The notes under the pieces were generated by a model. That model did not search any database. It had not been told where the DNA came from and saw only the letters and a list, made by a program, of their open reading frames with translations. A stretch of 64,000 nucleotides of DNA, from NCBI GenBank assembly GCA_003439945.1, contig QVRM01002791.1:30124-94123 (forward strand), given 5' to 3'. The position numbers and the translations under genes are program-made. The DNA is from Dermanyssus gallinae (Eukaryota > Arthropoda > Arachnida > Mesostigmata > Dermanyssidae). Positions 35,691 through 45,925 of this stretch are shown here, one piece after another; the first letter of the stretch is position 1; each line of letters begins with the position of its first letter.

Positions 35691-35775
35691 GTGCGCTTTA
35701 TCTATAGGCGTCGGGATGTGTCATGCAACCATAGGTGCGCTTTATCTATAGACGTCGGGGTGTGTCATGCAACCA
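35688..35775. repeat. Tandem duplication, 44-bp unit x2
   Basis: A unit starting TAGGTGCGCTTTATCTATAG occurs twice back to back (35688-35731, 35732-35775) with two differences. It lies at the point where the mariner sequence is broken. Confidence 0.95.
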
Positions 35776-36788
35776 TCGTCACTCTCCTTCGCGCTCATTG
35801 TGTGATATTTCAGCGATGTCTGGTACGCTAAGTAAAATAGGGGATGTAGACTCAGCAACACAGTGTAACTACAACTCGAGGGACCTAGGAGCGATGAACG
35901 GCACGAACGTACGTATAGCGCGTAGCGCAGCCGAGCATAGGATGGTCGATAGGCCATACTTTCTCAGTGGTCTATTTATTCGCCCAGGAGACGCCGTTGT
36001 GTTCGTATAGTAGAAACGGCTAAACGATGCAATCAAATCTTTCAAACGAATGTTCCACCTTTCCTCTTTACTGATTGGTCGGTTCGAGTGCGCGTACCAC
36101 TGTAGCGTTCGTTGTCTTCGGCGGTGACACTGCCGTGGGTCAGGTACGTAGGTCTGATGATCATGATAGCGATGTCGTGGTTAGGGTGTGACATAGAGGC
36201 GGTGGTAAACGTGCATCGATGCAGTTAGCATATGGGTGAGAGGGCCTATGTCGGTGTTGTTGTTGATGTCGATGGCGACGTGGTCTTTGCGGAGGATACC
36301 TTTGTCGTCAGAGTGCATGTTCGACAATGTATTCGATCAATTGTCGTGTCGCCTTGCTGGCGCCGTCTTGACTCAACAGCGACGTAGTTTGCTCGGTTGT
36401 TGTGTTGTCTCTAGCTTCGTCACAATATCAAGGTTAAACTACTGAATACCTTATGATGTTAAAGAGCACTACAATATGGAGCATCTCGCAACATGCTCTG
36501 TATGGCTTGCTAGACGCAACAGGTGCCCGTTCTTCGCTCGTGGATCTAATTCGAAGATGAAAAATAGGTCTTTTACAACTATGTGAACCTGGAAGATCCT
36601 AGTGCACCCCGTGCCAACCTCCTGAGAAGACGCTAAATATGCTTACCCATTCGCGGAACATTTTGCCCTGTGTTTGGTGGGATAGGCATTACATTGGCCA
36701 CCACGTGTTTCTTCCTAGTGGCCACGCGATAGACACGAATATCTTATGCTGCAAGTGAGTTTGCCCAGCTTTCGCAAAATACCAAGCT
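35776..36788. other. Insert within the mariner, includes a dispersed repeat
   Basis: About 1 kb of non-mariner sequence separates the two mariner halves. It contains a roughly 170-bp block (35868-36040) that recurs in the same orientation at 38878-39040, with common words GAGGGAC, CGATGAAC, CTATTTATTC and CGTTCGTATAGTA. The rest is GT-rich and unassigned. Confidence 0.6.
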
Positions 36789-37030
36789 TTGACAGGGCAA
36801 TTTAGACGCATTCGCCGTACTCTCATTGGACATTGTATCGTCGGACTACTACATATTTGGGTGTCTGCGGACTATCTACAGGAAAAGAAGTATACTTCAC
36901 CAGAAGCAGTAAAAGCGCACGCAGAGACATTCCTCGAGATAAGGAGATCAGATTTATCCGCCATGGAAATCGATAGTCTTGTTCAGAGGTGCGGAGGGCT
37001 GTGGCCAACAGTAAAGAGCAACTTTTAAAA
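36789..37030 (+). mobile_element. Mariner 3' half (transposase C-terminal remnant)
   Basis: One frame reads SLDIVSSDYYIFGCLR at about 36819-36866, the decayed third catalytic-Asp block of mariner (family form S-P-D-x-A-P-S-D-Y). The overlapping frame continues with LQEKKYTSPEAVKAHAETFLE, the following GKKF-x-S-x-E-x-V block, and ends with an LWPTVKSNF-like tail. A one-base shift separates the two blocks, so the copy is inactive. Confidence 0.8.
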
Positions 37031-37099
37031 GAAAAACTAAAAGGTTAACTCATTTATTTTTTTAATTGATTTTAGTATGAACATTTTCTGTCCAAGCCA

Positions 37100-37779
<680 letters not shown>

Positions 37780-38790
37780 TTCTGGTTGCAGTACTCCAAT
37801 CCCCTATGACCATATCGGGAGTGAGTGCATACACGCAGCTACTATGTTCGCTTTCTTTGTCAGGCAAGTCACTCGTCAAACCTGAAGAAGCTCAGAAAAA
37901 TATTGATTTTACTTCAAATCTTGCTCGAGCGAATGCCCGCCAGCTAATAAGCACATTCGGCATCAATGGCAAAGCTCGCATTGCATGCGTTTAAAGATTC
38001 CAGGCGCCTCCCGAATGGTTCCAACAGCAGAAACTATTCTGCCGATCAGATCCATAGGAGACTCAACGGGAGTTGAATAGACTAGATTCTTTAGGTGGCC
38101 CCAAAGGAAAAGTCAAGACTGGACAGATCGGGCGATAGCGGCGGCCAAGCTTGTGGACCGCCTCGGCCAATCCAGCGATCCAGCGAAGGTATCATCCAGA
38201 TAATTCCGTACCGGAAGGGGTACCATTGTGCTGGAACCACATTCTCGACCGAATGCCCTGTGGAATGTTTGCCAAGTATTCTTGCAAGGTTATTCTGAGA
38301 AACATGTAGTATGTTGGTCCATTTAACCTATCTGGAGGTATATGAGGTCTGGAACGATAGTTGCCCACTATGCCAGCCCAGACACTCACGGAGCAGCGAC
38401 GCTGGTGTGCATGCGGGCGGGTCATATGCGGGTTCTCCCAAGCCCATCAATGAACATTGTGTGCGTTGAGCACATCTCTTGTGTGAAGGACGCTTCGTCC
38501 GTGAAGAGAACAAGAGCAGGAATTTTCACATCGGCCGCTGCCTCTATCCATCTGCCTATTGCTTGCGGAAGGACGCGTGTTTGGGCTTCTCACTGTCCGC
38601 GGTCGTCCGGCTTCGTAATGGCGGCCTTGAAATAATCCAGTTTCGCAGATCAAACGATGAAGTTTCAAAAACACTTTCCTGCCAGGCATCCGTCGGTGTT
38701 GAAAACGCTCTGCGTACAACCGGTGTCCGAGACTCGCGTTACCGTCTGCTTTACCATAAAAAAAATACATTTATGAATCGCCCCATCACG
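37780..38790 (-). mobile_element. DUF4817-type Tc1/mariner-like transposase remnant
   Basis: On the minus strand the 38770-38447 frame begins YGKADGNASLGHRLYAERF and continues with HRRMPGRKVFLKLHR, the helix-turn-helix domain found in many arthropod transposable elements (DUF4817). The 38425-38192 frame holds VSVWAGIVGNY, RLNGPTYYMFL and MWFQHNGTP, the middle of the DDE domain, with the QHDGAP block altered to QHNGTP. The third catalytic region (a PDLSSLDFFLWGHLKN-like block) lies at about 38080-38140 but is split between frames. The 3' end (about 37770-37930) recurs inverted at 39219-39395. Cut-and-paste transposition was its function; this copy is frameshifted and dead. Confidence 0.85.
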
Positions 38791-38877
38791 GTACACGTGG
38801 TAGAAACGCCTGCACTTTATAATGGAATGAATTGGGAAATGTAGACTTTGCTAGGCGATTGCTGCAACGCGAGGGAC

Positions 38878-39040
38878 TTACGAACGATGAACTACAACAC
38901 ACGACGTACGTCTTGCGCGTAGCACAGCCGGGCGAAGAATGAATGTTAGGCCATGCTTTCTCGGTCTATTTATTCACTTAAGAGACGCCGTAGCGTTCGT
39001 ATAGTATTAATCCTAAACGATTGAATCGGACCTTCCCGAG
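38878..39040. repeat. Dispersed repeat, second copy
   Basis: Same orientation and order of words as 35868-36040 (GAGGGAC, CGATGAAC, TATTTATTC, CGTTCGTATAGTA). Unit ends are not defined. It lies just outside the 5' end of the DUF4817 element, so it may be that element's own flank or terminus. Confidence 0.7.
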
Positions 39041-39209
39041 CATTCGGCATCTTGAGTGTTGCCCGTGCATTTAGTGACTTTCCGCGTCTTCGTTACTGGG
39101 GTTGCGGCATCTTCCATTTCCCGACATGTCTTTAGATTGCTTCGCCATTGCCTCCAACCGACGCTTTTCTTTGCCCGCGCTGCTTAACGAAGACTGCTAT
39201 CCTACAGAC

Positions 39210-39826
39210 AAAAGCCTCAGTGTGCTGGTGGGCATTTGTTCGAGCAAGATTTGAAGTAAATAAATATTTTTCTGACCTCTTTCATGTTTGACGAGTGACT
39301 TGATTGGCAAAGACAGCGAACATACTAGCTGCATGTATGCACTCACACCCGATATGGCCATAGAGAGATTGGAGTTACTTTGCAACCACAGACGTCAACG
39401 GTACCAATTTGGTACCAAAATTATTCACTTAAGATGCACGTTCGTCTGGACGTATTGGTTGTGTGCGCGAAATGGATTTTTTGAAAATCTGGGCGTGACA
39501 GTTCAAACATGCGAAAGTAAAACTATTATTTTGCAAACTCTTCTTAATATCACAATAGTTATTGCGCTAGCTAAGGTCGGGTATAATTTCGAATGCGCCG
39601 GTAGGCTCGGTTTTTCAATCGAGGAATGCGTTCTCTCACAATCGTGCATTCTGCAAACGTATGTCGAGACAGCCACCTCTAAAATCACAATGAAAAAAAA
39701 TGCATTAAAAAGTTATCTCACTCCTATACGAAACATTTCCGCTCCCCCTGTCCATTGGCAAAAATAATTTTCTCACCGAGCTTGACCATACCCTAGCGTT
39801 TCAGGCACAATAATGCTGACACCCTG
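39210..39826 (+). mobile_element. Second DUF4817-element 3' end with CACCCTG terminus
   Basis: 39219-39395 is the inverted counterpart of about 37770-37930, the 3' end of the transposase remnant. Common words include CGAGCAAGATTTGAAGTAAA and TGTATGCACTCAC. From about 39739 the sequence matches the last 90 bp of the palindromic MITE (CATTGGCAAAAATAATTTTC, CTCACCGAG, TTGACCATA) and ends CACCCTG followed by TA at 39826. The middle, 39410-39735, is A/T-rich and unassigned. This joins transposase-derived sequence to the MITE-type terminus. Confidence 0.75.
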
Positions 39827-39838
39827 TATATATATTTA

Positions 39839-39900
39839 GAGCATATTGTGATGATTTATTAATCAAGTACAATATGTTTGCACACTCGGCAGTGCTCGCC
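39839..39900. repeat. 62-bp repeat, left copy
   Basis: Runs from GAGCATATTGTGATGATTTA to CACTCGGCAGTGCTCGCC. The same orientation recurs at 42339-42400, and an inverted copy is at 42221-42281. Confidence 0.92.
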
Positions 39901-40140
39901 TTCTTATATATATATATGTGTATATATTCCTAGCGCGTTCGTACAGAGGGCGCCAGTCCCCGAAGCGTAACTAAACATGGAGTTTGCCGGGTGGTCTCCT
40001 GTTTCGGAAATAACTTTGTTCAGCCCGCATTCTCATTCCCTCCCCCACGCCCGTTCTACCTCTCTTTCTCTCTCTCCCCTGTCCTCTTTTTCTCCAGATC
40101 TACGCTTCCCGTTGAGCGGCGATGTCGCCCGCCTCTGCTG

Positions 40141-40293
40141 TGACGTCATCAGACGGTCGACAGCTTATCGCTGCTGTCTTTGTAGTTGTTATGGTAGTTG
40201 ACGTCAACACGACGGCCAATAATAACGCTGGCCCGATGCTGATGGTGATCTTTGCTGCTGTAAGCGGTTACTACGTCACGTCGATTGACGTCA
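40141..40293. promoter_or_regulatory. Cluster of three perfect CRE palindromes
   Basis: TGACGTCA occurs at 40141-40148, 40199-40206 and 40286-40293, with a fourth at 41922-41929. The octamer is the consensus site for CREB/ATF bZIP factors. Three perfect copies in 153 bp of CpG-rich DNA is far above random expectation and suggests a promoter or enhancer, but no downstream gene was identified. Confidence 0.5.
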
Positions 40294-40314
40294 CCGCTAA
40301 CTAGCCGCTCGTAA

Positions 40315-40372
40315 GCGGCCGCTAGAAAAGCGGAGAACGGCGGCCGCTAGAAAAGCGGAGAACGGCGGCCGC
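40315..40372. repeat. 25-bp tandem repeat with NotI-like core
   Basis: The unit beginning GCGGCCGCTAGAAAAGCGGA is present twice (40315-40339, 40340-40364) plus a partial third copy. Confidence 0.95.
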
Positions 40373-40405
40373 CCACCAGCTAAGGCTGTTGATGTCATCG
40401 TCGTC

Positions 40406-40437
40406 GACCCTTTCACCGGTAAACTCCGGAAAGGGTC
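40406..40437. repeat. Stem-loop
   Basis: GACCCTTTC / GAAAGGGTC, a 9-bp perfect stem with a 14-nt loop, enclosed by a looser outer GTTGATG / CATCAAC pair. Confidence 0.5.
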
Positions 40438-40925
40438 AAAAAGGTCATCAACTATTTGCAGGTGGCGACGAGTAAACTTTACGGTTCGACCCGTCGTAGC
40501 CTGTCGCTAGAGCTAAATGCACGACGTCATTCTGTATAGGCTTGTATGTCTCTCTCTCTCTCTCTCTCTACGTATGTATGTATGTATGCGGAGCCACGCA
40601 GCCGCGGGGTGGGAGTTAACGACATTGCCTTGCACTCTAGGCACGTAGCCTTTATTTATGTGCGTTGCCAAACCTTCTTGTTTGTGACCATCGAAATTGT
40701 CAAAGCAGCGAACTACTAGCATCGAGAAACGGAACTCTATGTTGTCGGAAGGGAACGAAGCCTGCGTAGTTTAAACAGCGCTTTACAACATTCTCATCCT
40801 GTCTATTTATTGGCCAATGTGTAGCACAAAAAAATCGTATATAATAGCATAACGTTTCTCGTACAACAAAATCTGGCTGATTTAACATTTATATATATTT
40901 ACATACATATAAATGTTATATATTG

Positions 40926-40978
<53 letters not shown>

Positions 40979-41228
40979 CATTTATATATATTCACATATA
41001 TTTAAATGTGAACCTCAATATTTTTGGAAAAAAAATAATCTTTAATTTTTAATATGACTTTTCCGTGTAATGTTCATAATTGTGTACCTCATCAATTATC
41101 GGACAAATGCAGTTTGCCCAAGATATAAGCTCGAACCACCGGCGACAGAGGTGAAGCACAGCCTGGTATTATTACACCTGTTTAATGGTAGGCTTTCAAC
41201 AATGTTCACATCACTGCAAAGTAAGTGA

Positions 41229-41267
41229 TTCAGGGTGTATGTGTATTTTGTCAATATACACCCTGAA
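41229..41267. repeat. Short inverted repeat TTCAGGGTGTAT
   Basis: 12-bp perfect arms (41229-41240, 41256-41267) around 15 nt. Each arm contains CAGGGTGT, the terminal word of the window's MITE. It may be a collapsed remnant of two transposon ends, but TA flanks are absent. Confidence 0.5.
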
Positions 41268-41548
41268 CAGTATTATTGGTCGAAGAACAGAACAACGAGA
41301 ACGGTACACCGTGAGAAGACCAAGAGCGGGTTCACTCAAAGACTCCTTATACTTTATTCAGCGTTCTCTGTCAGACAAGTAGTCTTCAATTAGGTTGTGA
41401 TTTGTCTTGCATAGCCCTAAAGTCTTCAATGCATTTAATAATCATATCCGACATACACAGTCAAATCTGTAAATCATTTAAACCATAAAATTTGTTTTTC
41501 TCCTCTATCATTAATATTATCTCTCCCTCTCTCTATATGTATATACAT

Positions 41549-41618
<70 letters not shown>

Positions 41619-42220
41619 ATACATATATTGAATGGCAATTAATAATAATTGGTTGGCTGGCCTCTCTATAATTTAGGGTTTTTGACCAGAAAGACTCTGT
41701 GTGGCCGACTGTATGTCTGTAAGTTTATCCCTTGCGGTGCACGTTGAAGCACGTTCATGCCGACGACGTCATTCAACGTCGTCGTCGTCGTCGTCATTTA
41801 TTTCGCTGCAGGGCCAGAAATAAACAAGATAGGCTTCTGCTACTTCCCCCCTTTTTTTGCCGTCTCCTTCACCTACACGTCCGAGCGCCCGGCAGCCAGC
41901 CAGCCTGCCCGTTTGCTTCGGTGACGTCAGGTTTGCCACGCTTAACGCCTACACGAACACCGACCCGCGTGAACGGGTTACAGTGAGCGGGTGGGTGTGT
42001 GGGAGCTGGATGAGCGCTGAGCGAAAGAGAGGACATATAGAATCGGGAGCAGTGACGAGGGAACATGAATGGCGCAGAAAGCAGAAGGATCAGAGGAAGA
42101 AGAGAGAAGAGAGGAGAGAGAGAGAGAGAGAAAGGGAAATGCGTAGGGCGTGGTTGTATTGCAGAAGCGGAGACAAACACGTTATCCCCTCGAGAGGCCT
42201 GTTGTCGGCAAGCATATGTA

Positions 42221-42286
42221 GGCGAGCACTGCCGAGTGTGCAAACGTACTGAAAGTGATTAATAAATTATCAAAATATGTTTTACA

Positions 42287-42327
<41 letters not shown>

Positions 42328-42400
42328 ATAAATATATAGAACATATTGTGATGATTTATTAATCATTTACAATACGTTTGCCCACTCGGCAGTGCTCGCC
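42221..42400. repeat. Palindromic pair of the 62-bp repeat around (TA)n
   Basis: The inverted copy 42221-42281 (starting GGCGAGCACTGCCGAGTG) and the direct copy 42339-42400 face each other across an A/T-rich centre including (TA)n at about 42293-42320. The symmetry continues a few bases beyond both ends (TATGTA / TACATA). Confidence 0.9.
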
Positions 42401-42689
42401 TACATATAGAAATATATAATATATCTCTCCCTCTCTCTCTCTCTATATATATACCCCTTGTATTGTATTAAAAGCCATGCTCTTCTTGGAACGTTTCCGG
42501 CACACATCGTGTTGACTAGGGATGTACAACGCCACCGATACTAACTCTAAGCATTTGGAGCTTTCAGGTGTATTCTATTCCATGGATATGGTCGAACGTT
42601 TGCCCTAGTTAAGGTTCCGCACGCGGGTCGCTATCAGAGGCAGCTGACTTTTCTATCTCGCCAGGTCTGCGACGTCGAACCTTAAGCAA
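42401..42689. other. No gene seen; CT tract
   Basis: A CT-rich tract lies at 42424-42444. No coding motif. Confidence 0.5.
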
Positions 42690-43330
42690 AAAAAAAGGCC
42701 TACGACGTCGAACAGCCGTTATGTTGTCCGATCTCTCTGGTAAACTATTTTTTAAGGCTTTTGAAAAAGTAGTTCTGTCAAGCTTAGAGTAGCATCTAAA
42801 CTCGTTCGACCTTCTCTTACCTGCTCAGTTAGATTTTCGCAGAGGCCTTTCCACGGAGTTGGAACGCTGGCCCATCTGCGACAGGAGGTGACTAATTCGG
42901 TGGAGGACAATCAAATCTGTCTGGGTGTTTTCCTCGATGGCCACTCTTTTTTCTCTAGACGTTTGAACTGTTCGGCGGGCGCAGTTTCGACTGAGTTCGA
43001 TGGTACTTCGCCAGTCGGAAACAGACCGTTTCATATCCGGTACCTTTATGTTTATGACTTTACGAAAGTGTGTTCTTTCGGATTTGGTCTGGAAGCCTCG
43101 GCAAGGCCTTGAAGGATGGCACTACGATCTTTGTACGAGTGAATTCTTTAAACTTTGAAAAGCTTGGCTTCAGAGTAGACATTTCGAAGATTAATAATGT
43201 TGTTGCCAACTATTACACATTTGATGCAAAGCTATTATACATTTCTTACTATTCGGGCTAGTAGTGAACCCAAGCAAGATTACAATTCTTAGACGCCCGC
43301 AGTGGGTGCGAGGAGATGGGTGTTATTAGC
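42690..43330 (+). mobile_element. Degenerate jockey/CR1-like LINE RT fragment
   Basis: The plus strand contains a PISL block at about 42730, then FEKVVLS, a QLDFRRGLSTE block near 42825-42860 (family form Q-x-G-F-R-x-G-x-S-T) and NSVEDNQICLGVFLDG at 42888-42960. These lead into the first catalytic-Asp region of LINE reverse transcriptase. Stops and shifts interrupt the reading. The rest of the palm domain is not clear. The 43330-43659 region may hold its further decayed 3' part. Confidence 0.7.
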
Positions 43331-45384
43331 TAGTGGACTTGAATCAGATAGTTCTTTCTCCAACTGCCAAATGTATTGGGCTTGTACTTCATGACTGCAT
43401 GAAATGCAGCCGTAGCGTACACTGTGCCACCCCAATTCCATCTGGGGTGGCAGTTATAAAAAGTTTTAAAGAGGGCCAACATAACTCCTAGTAATCCGCT
43501 CAGAACTCCTGTCAAGCCACGGCGTAGATTGTTTTTTAATAGAGGATTGACTGAAAAACTTACCTTTACAAAGCGATTTGGCCGTGCGGTAAATAAGTAC
43601 TTATCAAACTTGTGCATTTTATGCCTGTCACAATACTTCTGCAGGCCCGTCGCAAGCAAAGGCTGCAGAGGCTTAACAGAGGCTTATTGGTAATACTGTG
43701 TAACCGCCTAGGCAGCATAATATATTATAAGCAACTGTCCGGGTTAATTGAATAAACCACTATTCCACTAACACAAAATGCTTATTCAAAAATATGACCT
43801 TCTGAAGGCGAGATTGATCGGGACATCAATCATTAACTTGTTACGGAAGGTCGTGCGGTTTCTATGTTGGCTGTGGAGGAAGGAGAGAAGGTGCCTAAAC
43901 AGACTTCTCTGCTTTGACCATGCGCAATCGCTCATTTAGCCGAATAAACTGTCACATCTCTAAGAAGTCTTTGCTCTAAAGGTTTGATGACTCTCTGGCC
44001 GTCGGAGGTGCTGATTCCTTATACAAGTAATGTTCACCTCCCAGTGACTTGAAGCTTGCGTGTTTTTTTGCATTTGCCTATGGCATGCTTTCCCAACAGT
44101 AGTTAGAACAACATGTGAGACATCGAGCCACGTGGTGATTAAAAATGAAGCGTTAAAACTGTGTCAGCAATGCCGGTCAACATCACCGGTGTGCTGGAAG
44201 TAGAACTTCAAATTAGTGAGATAAGCCAACCAGATTGTTGGAATAATAAGTTGTGCAATTAATCCGCCCCAACAATCGACCCTGTACAGCGACATCACTA
44301 GGAAGCTCTGGCTTTCTTGGGCCTCGTGTTTAACGTATTAGGCGTCTAACTCTACAATAAGTCACACTTTACCCATACTAACGGGTGTGCATTATGCCTA
44401 TTTTGTCCGTGGCCCCCGTAACGAAAGGTGTGCTAGGTATTTCTGAATTCTGAAGACCAGAAGGGTGATTTTTTGTCGTTAATAACATTGGACAACGCGA
44501 TGCACATAAATAAATACATGTTTACCTCCTCCCCCAAGAAATCCATCGACTGACACAGATTTCGATTATTTGGGCACAGTGTGGAAGCTTCTTCTGTTTC
44601 GTCTCTTACCTAGAGATAGACCACCCGGCCGGTAGACTGTGCGGAAATTCAGAGGTGCGCAATTATGCATTTCTTGTTGTTATACGTTTGTAATTATCTT
44701 AATTGAGCACTTTAGAACCCGAGGCAATTAGCGGAGCAATTGCGTCTATCCAGCGCAAAGCAATTACACGTCTATCCAGGTAGGTGCGCGTCGGAGGGGT
44801 CAGCAGCCGATCGTAAGCGGGCACATGTATGATGCATCTTCAATGTTGTGTATATCATCAACGCGTAAAAAGATCTCAATAAAGCATGAGAACTGACCAC
44901 TATTGTCTTTGCCACGTTCGACGTGTATTTAGGAACAATAAAGCGGTTTGTTCCTCCGTCATATGCGTCTTATAAATTGTTTCACCGCACTGTAGATGGC
45001 ACATTGTGCGCGTCTAGCAGCATAGAAAGCCGCCTTGCATTTCAAAGCCGTCTAAATGTGTACGTGAGTCATGGCCACCCAATTAAGCATTAAGTTACGC
45101 TCTGCTCGGTTATGTACATATAGGTCTAGCCGCCGTGCTAAACGTTGGGGAAGCTGGTTTCTATATATTGATGTACATATACTTGATAAATGTATGCATA
45201 TTGGAAGCCTCTCTACGTTGAGAGAACGGAAGCGTTCAGGAGGAAGTTAGCATGTGTTAATTCGGCACGGTTGAAAGTCAGTTTTATTGTGGTTTGCGTT
45301 AATCTGCTGATTAGTAATGCTACTAATAATTACACAACAACCCTAAAATTAGGCCACGCTCGCTTGCGTTATATGTGGATAATA
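43331..45384. other. No gene seen over 2 kb
   Basis: No recognised motif. A GCCACCCCA / TGGGGTGGC hairpin lies at 43426-43452 in possible LINE debris. Confidence 0.5.
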
Positions 45385-45447
45385 TTAATAATAATAATAA
45401 ATAATAATAATATAATAATAATAATAATAATAATATAATAATAATAA
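45385..45447. repeat. (ATA)n microsatellite, upstream of an RLE element copy
   Basis: About 60 bp of ATA/AAT units with occasional dropped bases, directly 5' of the retrotransposon fragment. Confidence 0.95.
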
Positions 45448-45837
45448 CCGTTGTAACCGATGTAACCATTTCATGCACAGCGGCCTTGTCGTATCTACGT
45501 CACAGCGCAGTTGAATCTGGATGAGTTGCAGAACGCGCGGACTCTGAAAAACGAGGAAAGTATCTCGAGCTGTCAAGGAGGTACCACTTTGTACCCATTG
45601 CATTGGAGACACTTGGGCCCATTAGCACAGGTACGGCGAAAATCCTGAAGGATATTGGAAAGCGTATAAAAGATACTACGGGTGATCGACGCGAGGCCAT
45701 GTTTTTGAGACAGATGATGTCTTTGGCCGTGTGTAGGGGGAACGTGGCTTCTATCATAGGCGCCATGAATTGAGGAAATGAGCAGAGCATCATGAAATTG
45801 GCTTAAACGTTCATGCCTCACAATTGTAAAACCGAAA
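45448..45837 (+). mobile_element. 5'-truncated RLE-type non-LTR retrotransposon (3' end)
   Basis: From about 45525 the plus strand reads VAERADSEKRGKYLEL, RRYHFVPIALETLGPIS, then LKDIGKRIKDTTGDRREAMF and SLAVCRGNVASIIGAMN with a stop at 45771-45773. This is the C-terminus of the element at 60926-64000, where the corresponding words are RRYHFVPVAMETMGPIS and SLAVCRGNAAAIIGSMD. A stop near 45520 marks decay further upstream. Both copies have a short 3' untranslated end containing CACAATTGTA and then (AAT)n. This fragment is bounded on both sides by TAA-type microsatellite. Confidence 0.9.
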
Positions 45838-45854
45838 AAATAATAATAATAATA

Positions 45855-45909
<55 letters not shown>

Positions 45910-45925
45910 TAATAATAATAATATA
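45838..45925. repeat. (AAT)n microsatellite, tail side of the RLE copy
   Basis: About 88 bp of AAT with a few irregular units, starting immediately after the element's 3' end. Confidence 0.95.

Larger units (their letters stand above)
39901..42220. other. 2.3-kb segment between inverted 62-bp repeats
   Basis: GC/CpG-rich blocks (about 39980-40500 and 41730-42200) alternate with A/T-rich sequence containing (TA)n at 40929-40976 and 41556-41614 and a GA tract near 42098-42130. Open frames at 39977-40201, 41732-41986 and 41857-42252 have no recognised domain. Two near-identical self-complementary words of about 35 bp (40886-40919, 40977-41012) flank the first TA array. Confidence 0.5.

Noticed and set aside
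43330..43659. 109-codon minus-strand frame as a gene
   Set aside because: It lies just past a plus-strand LINE remnant and is more likely a shadow of that element's decayed 3' part.
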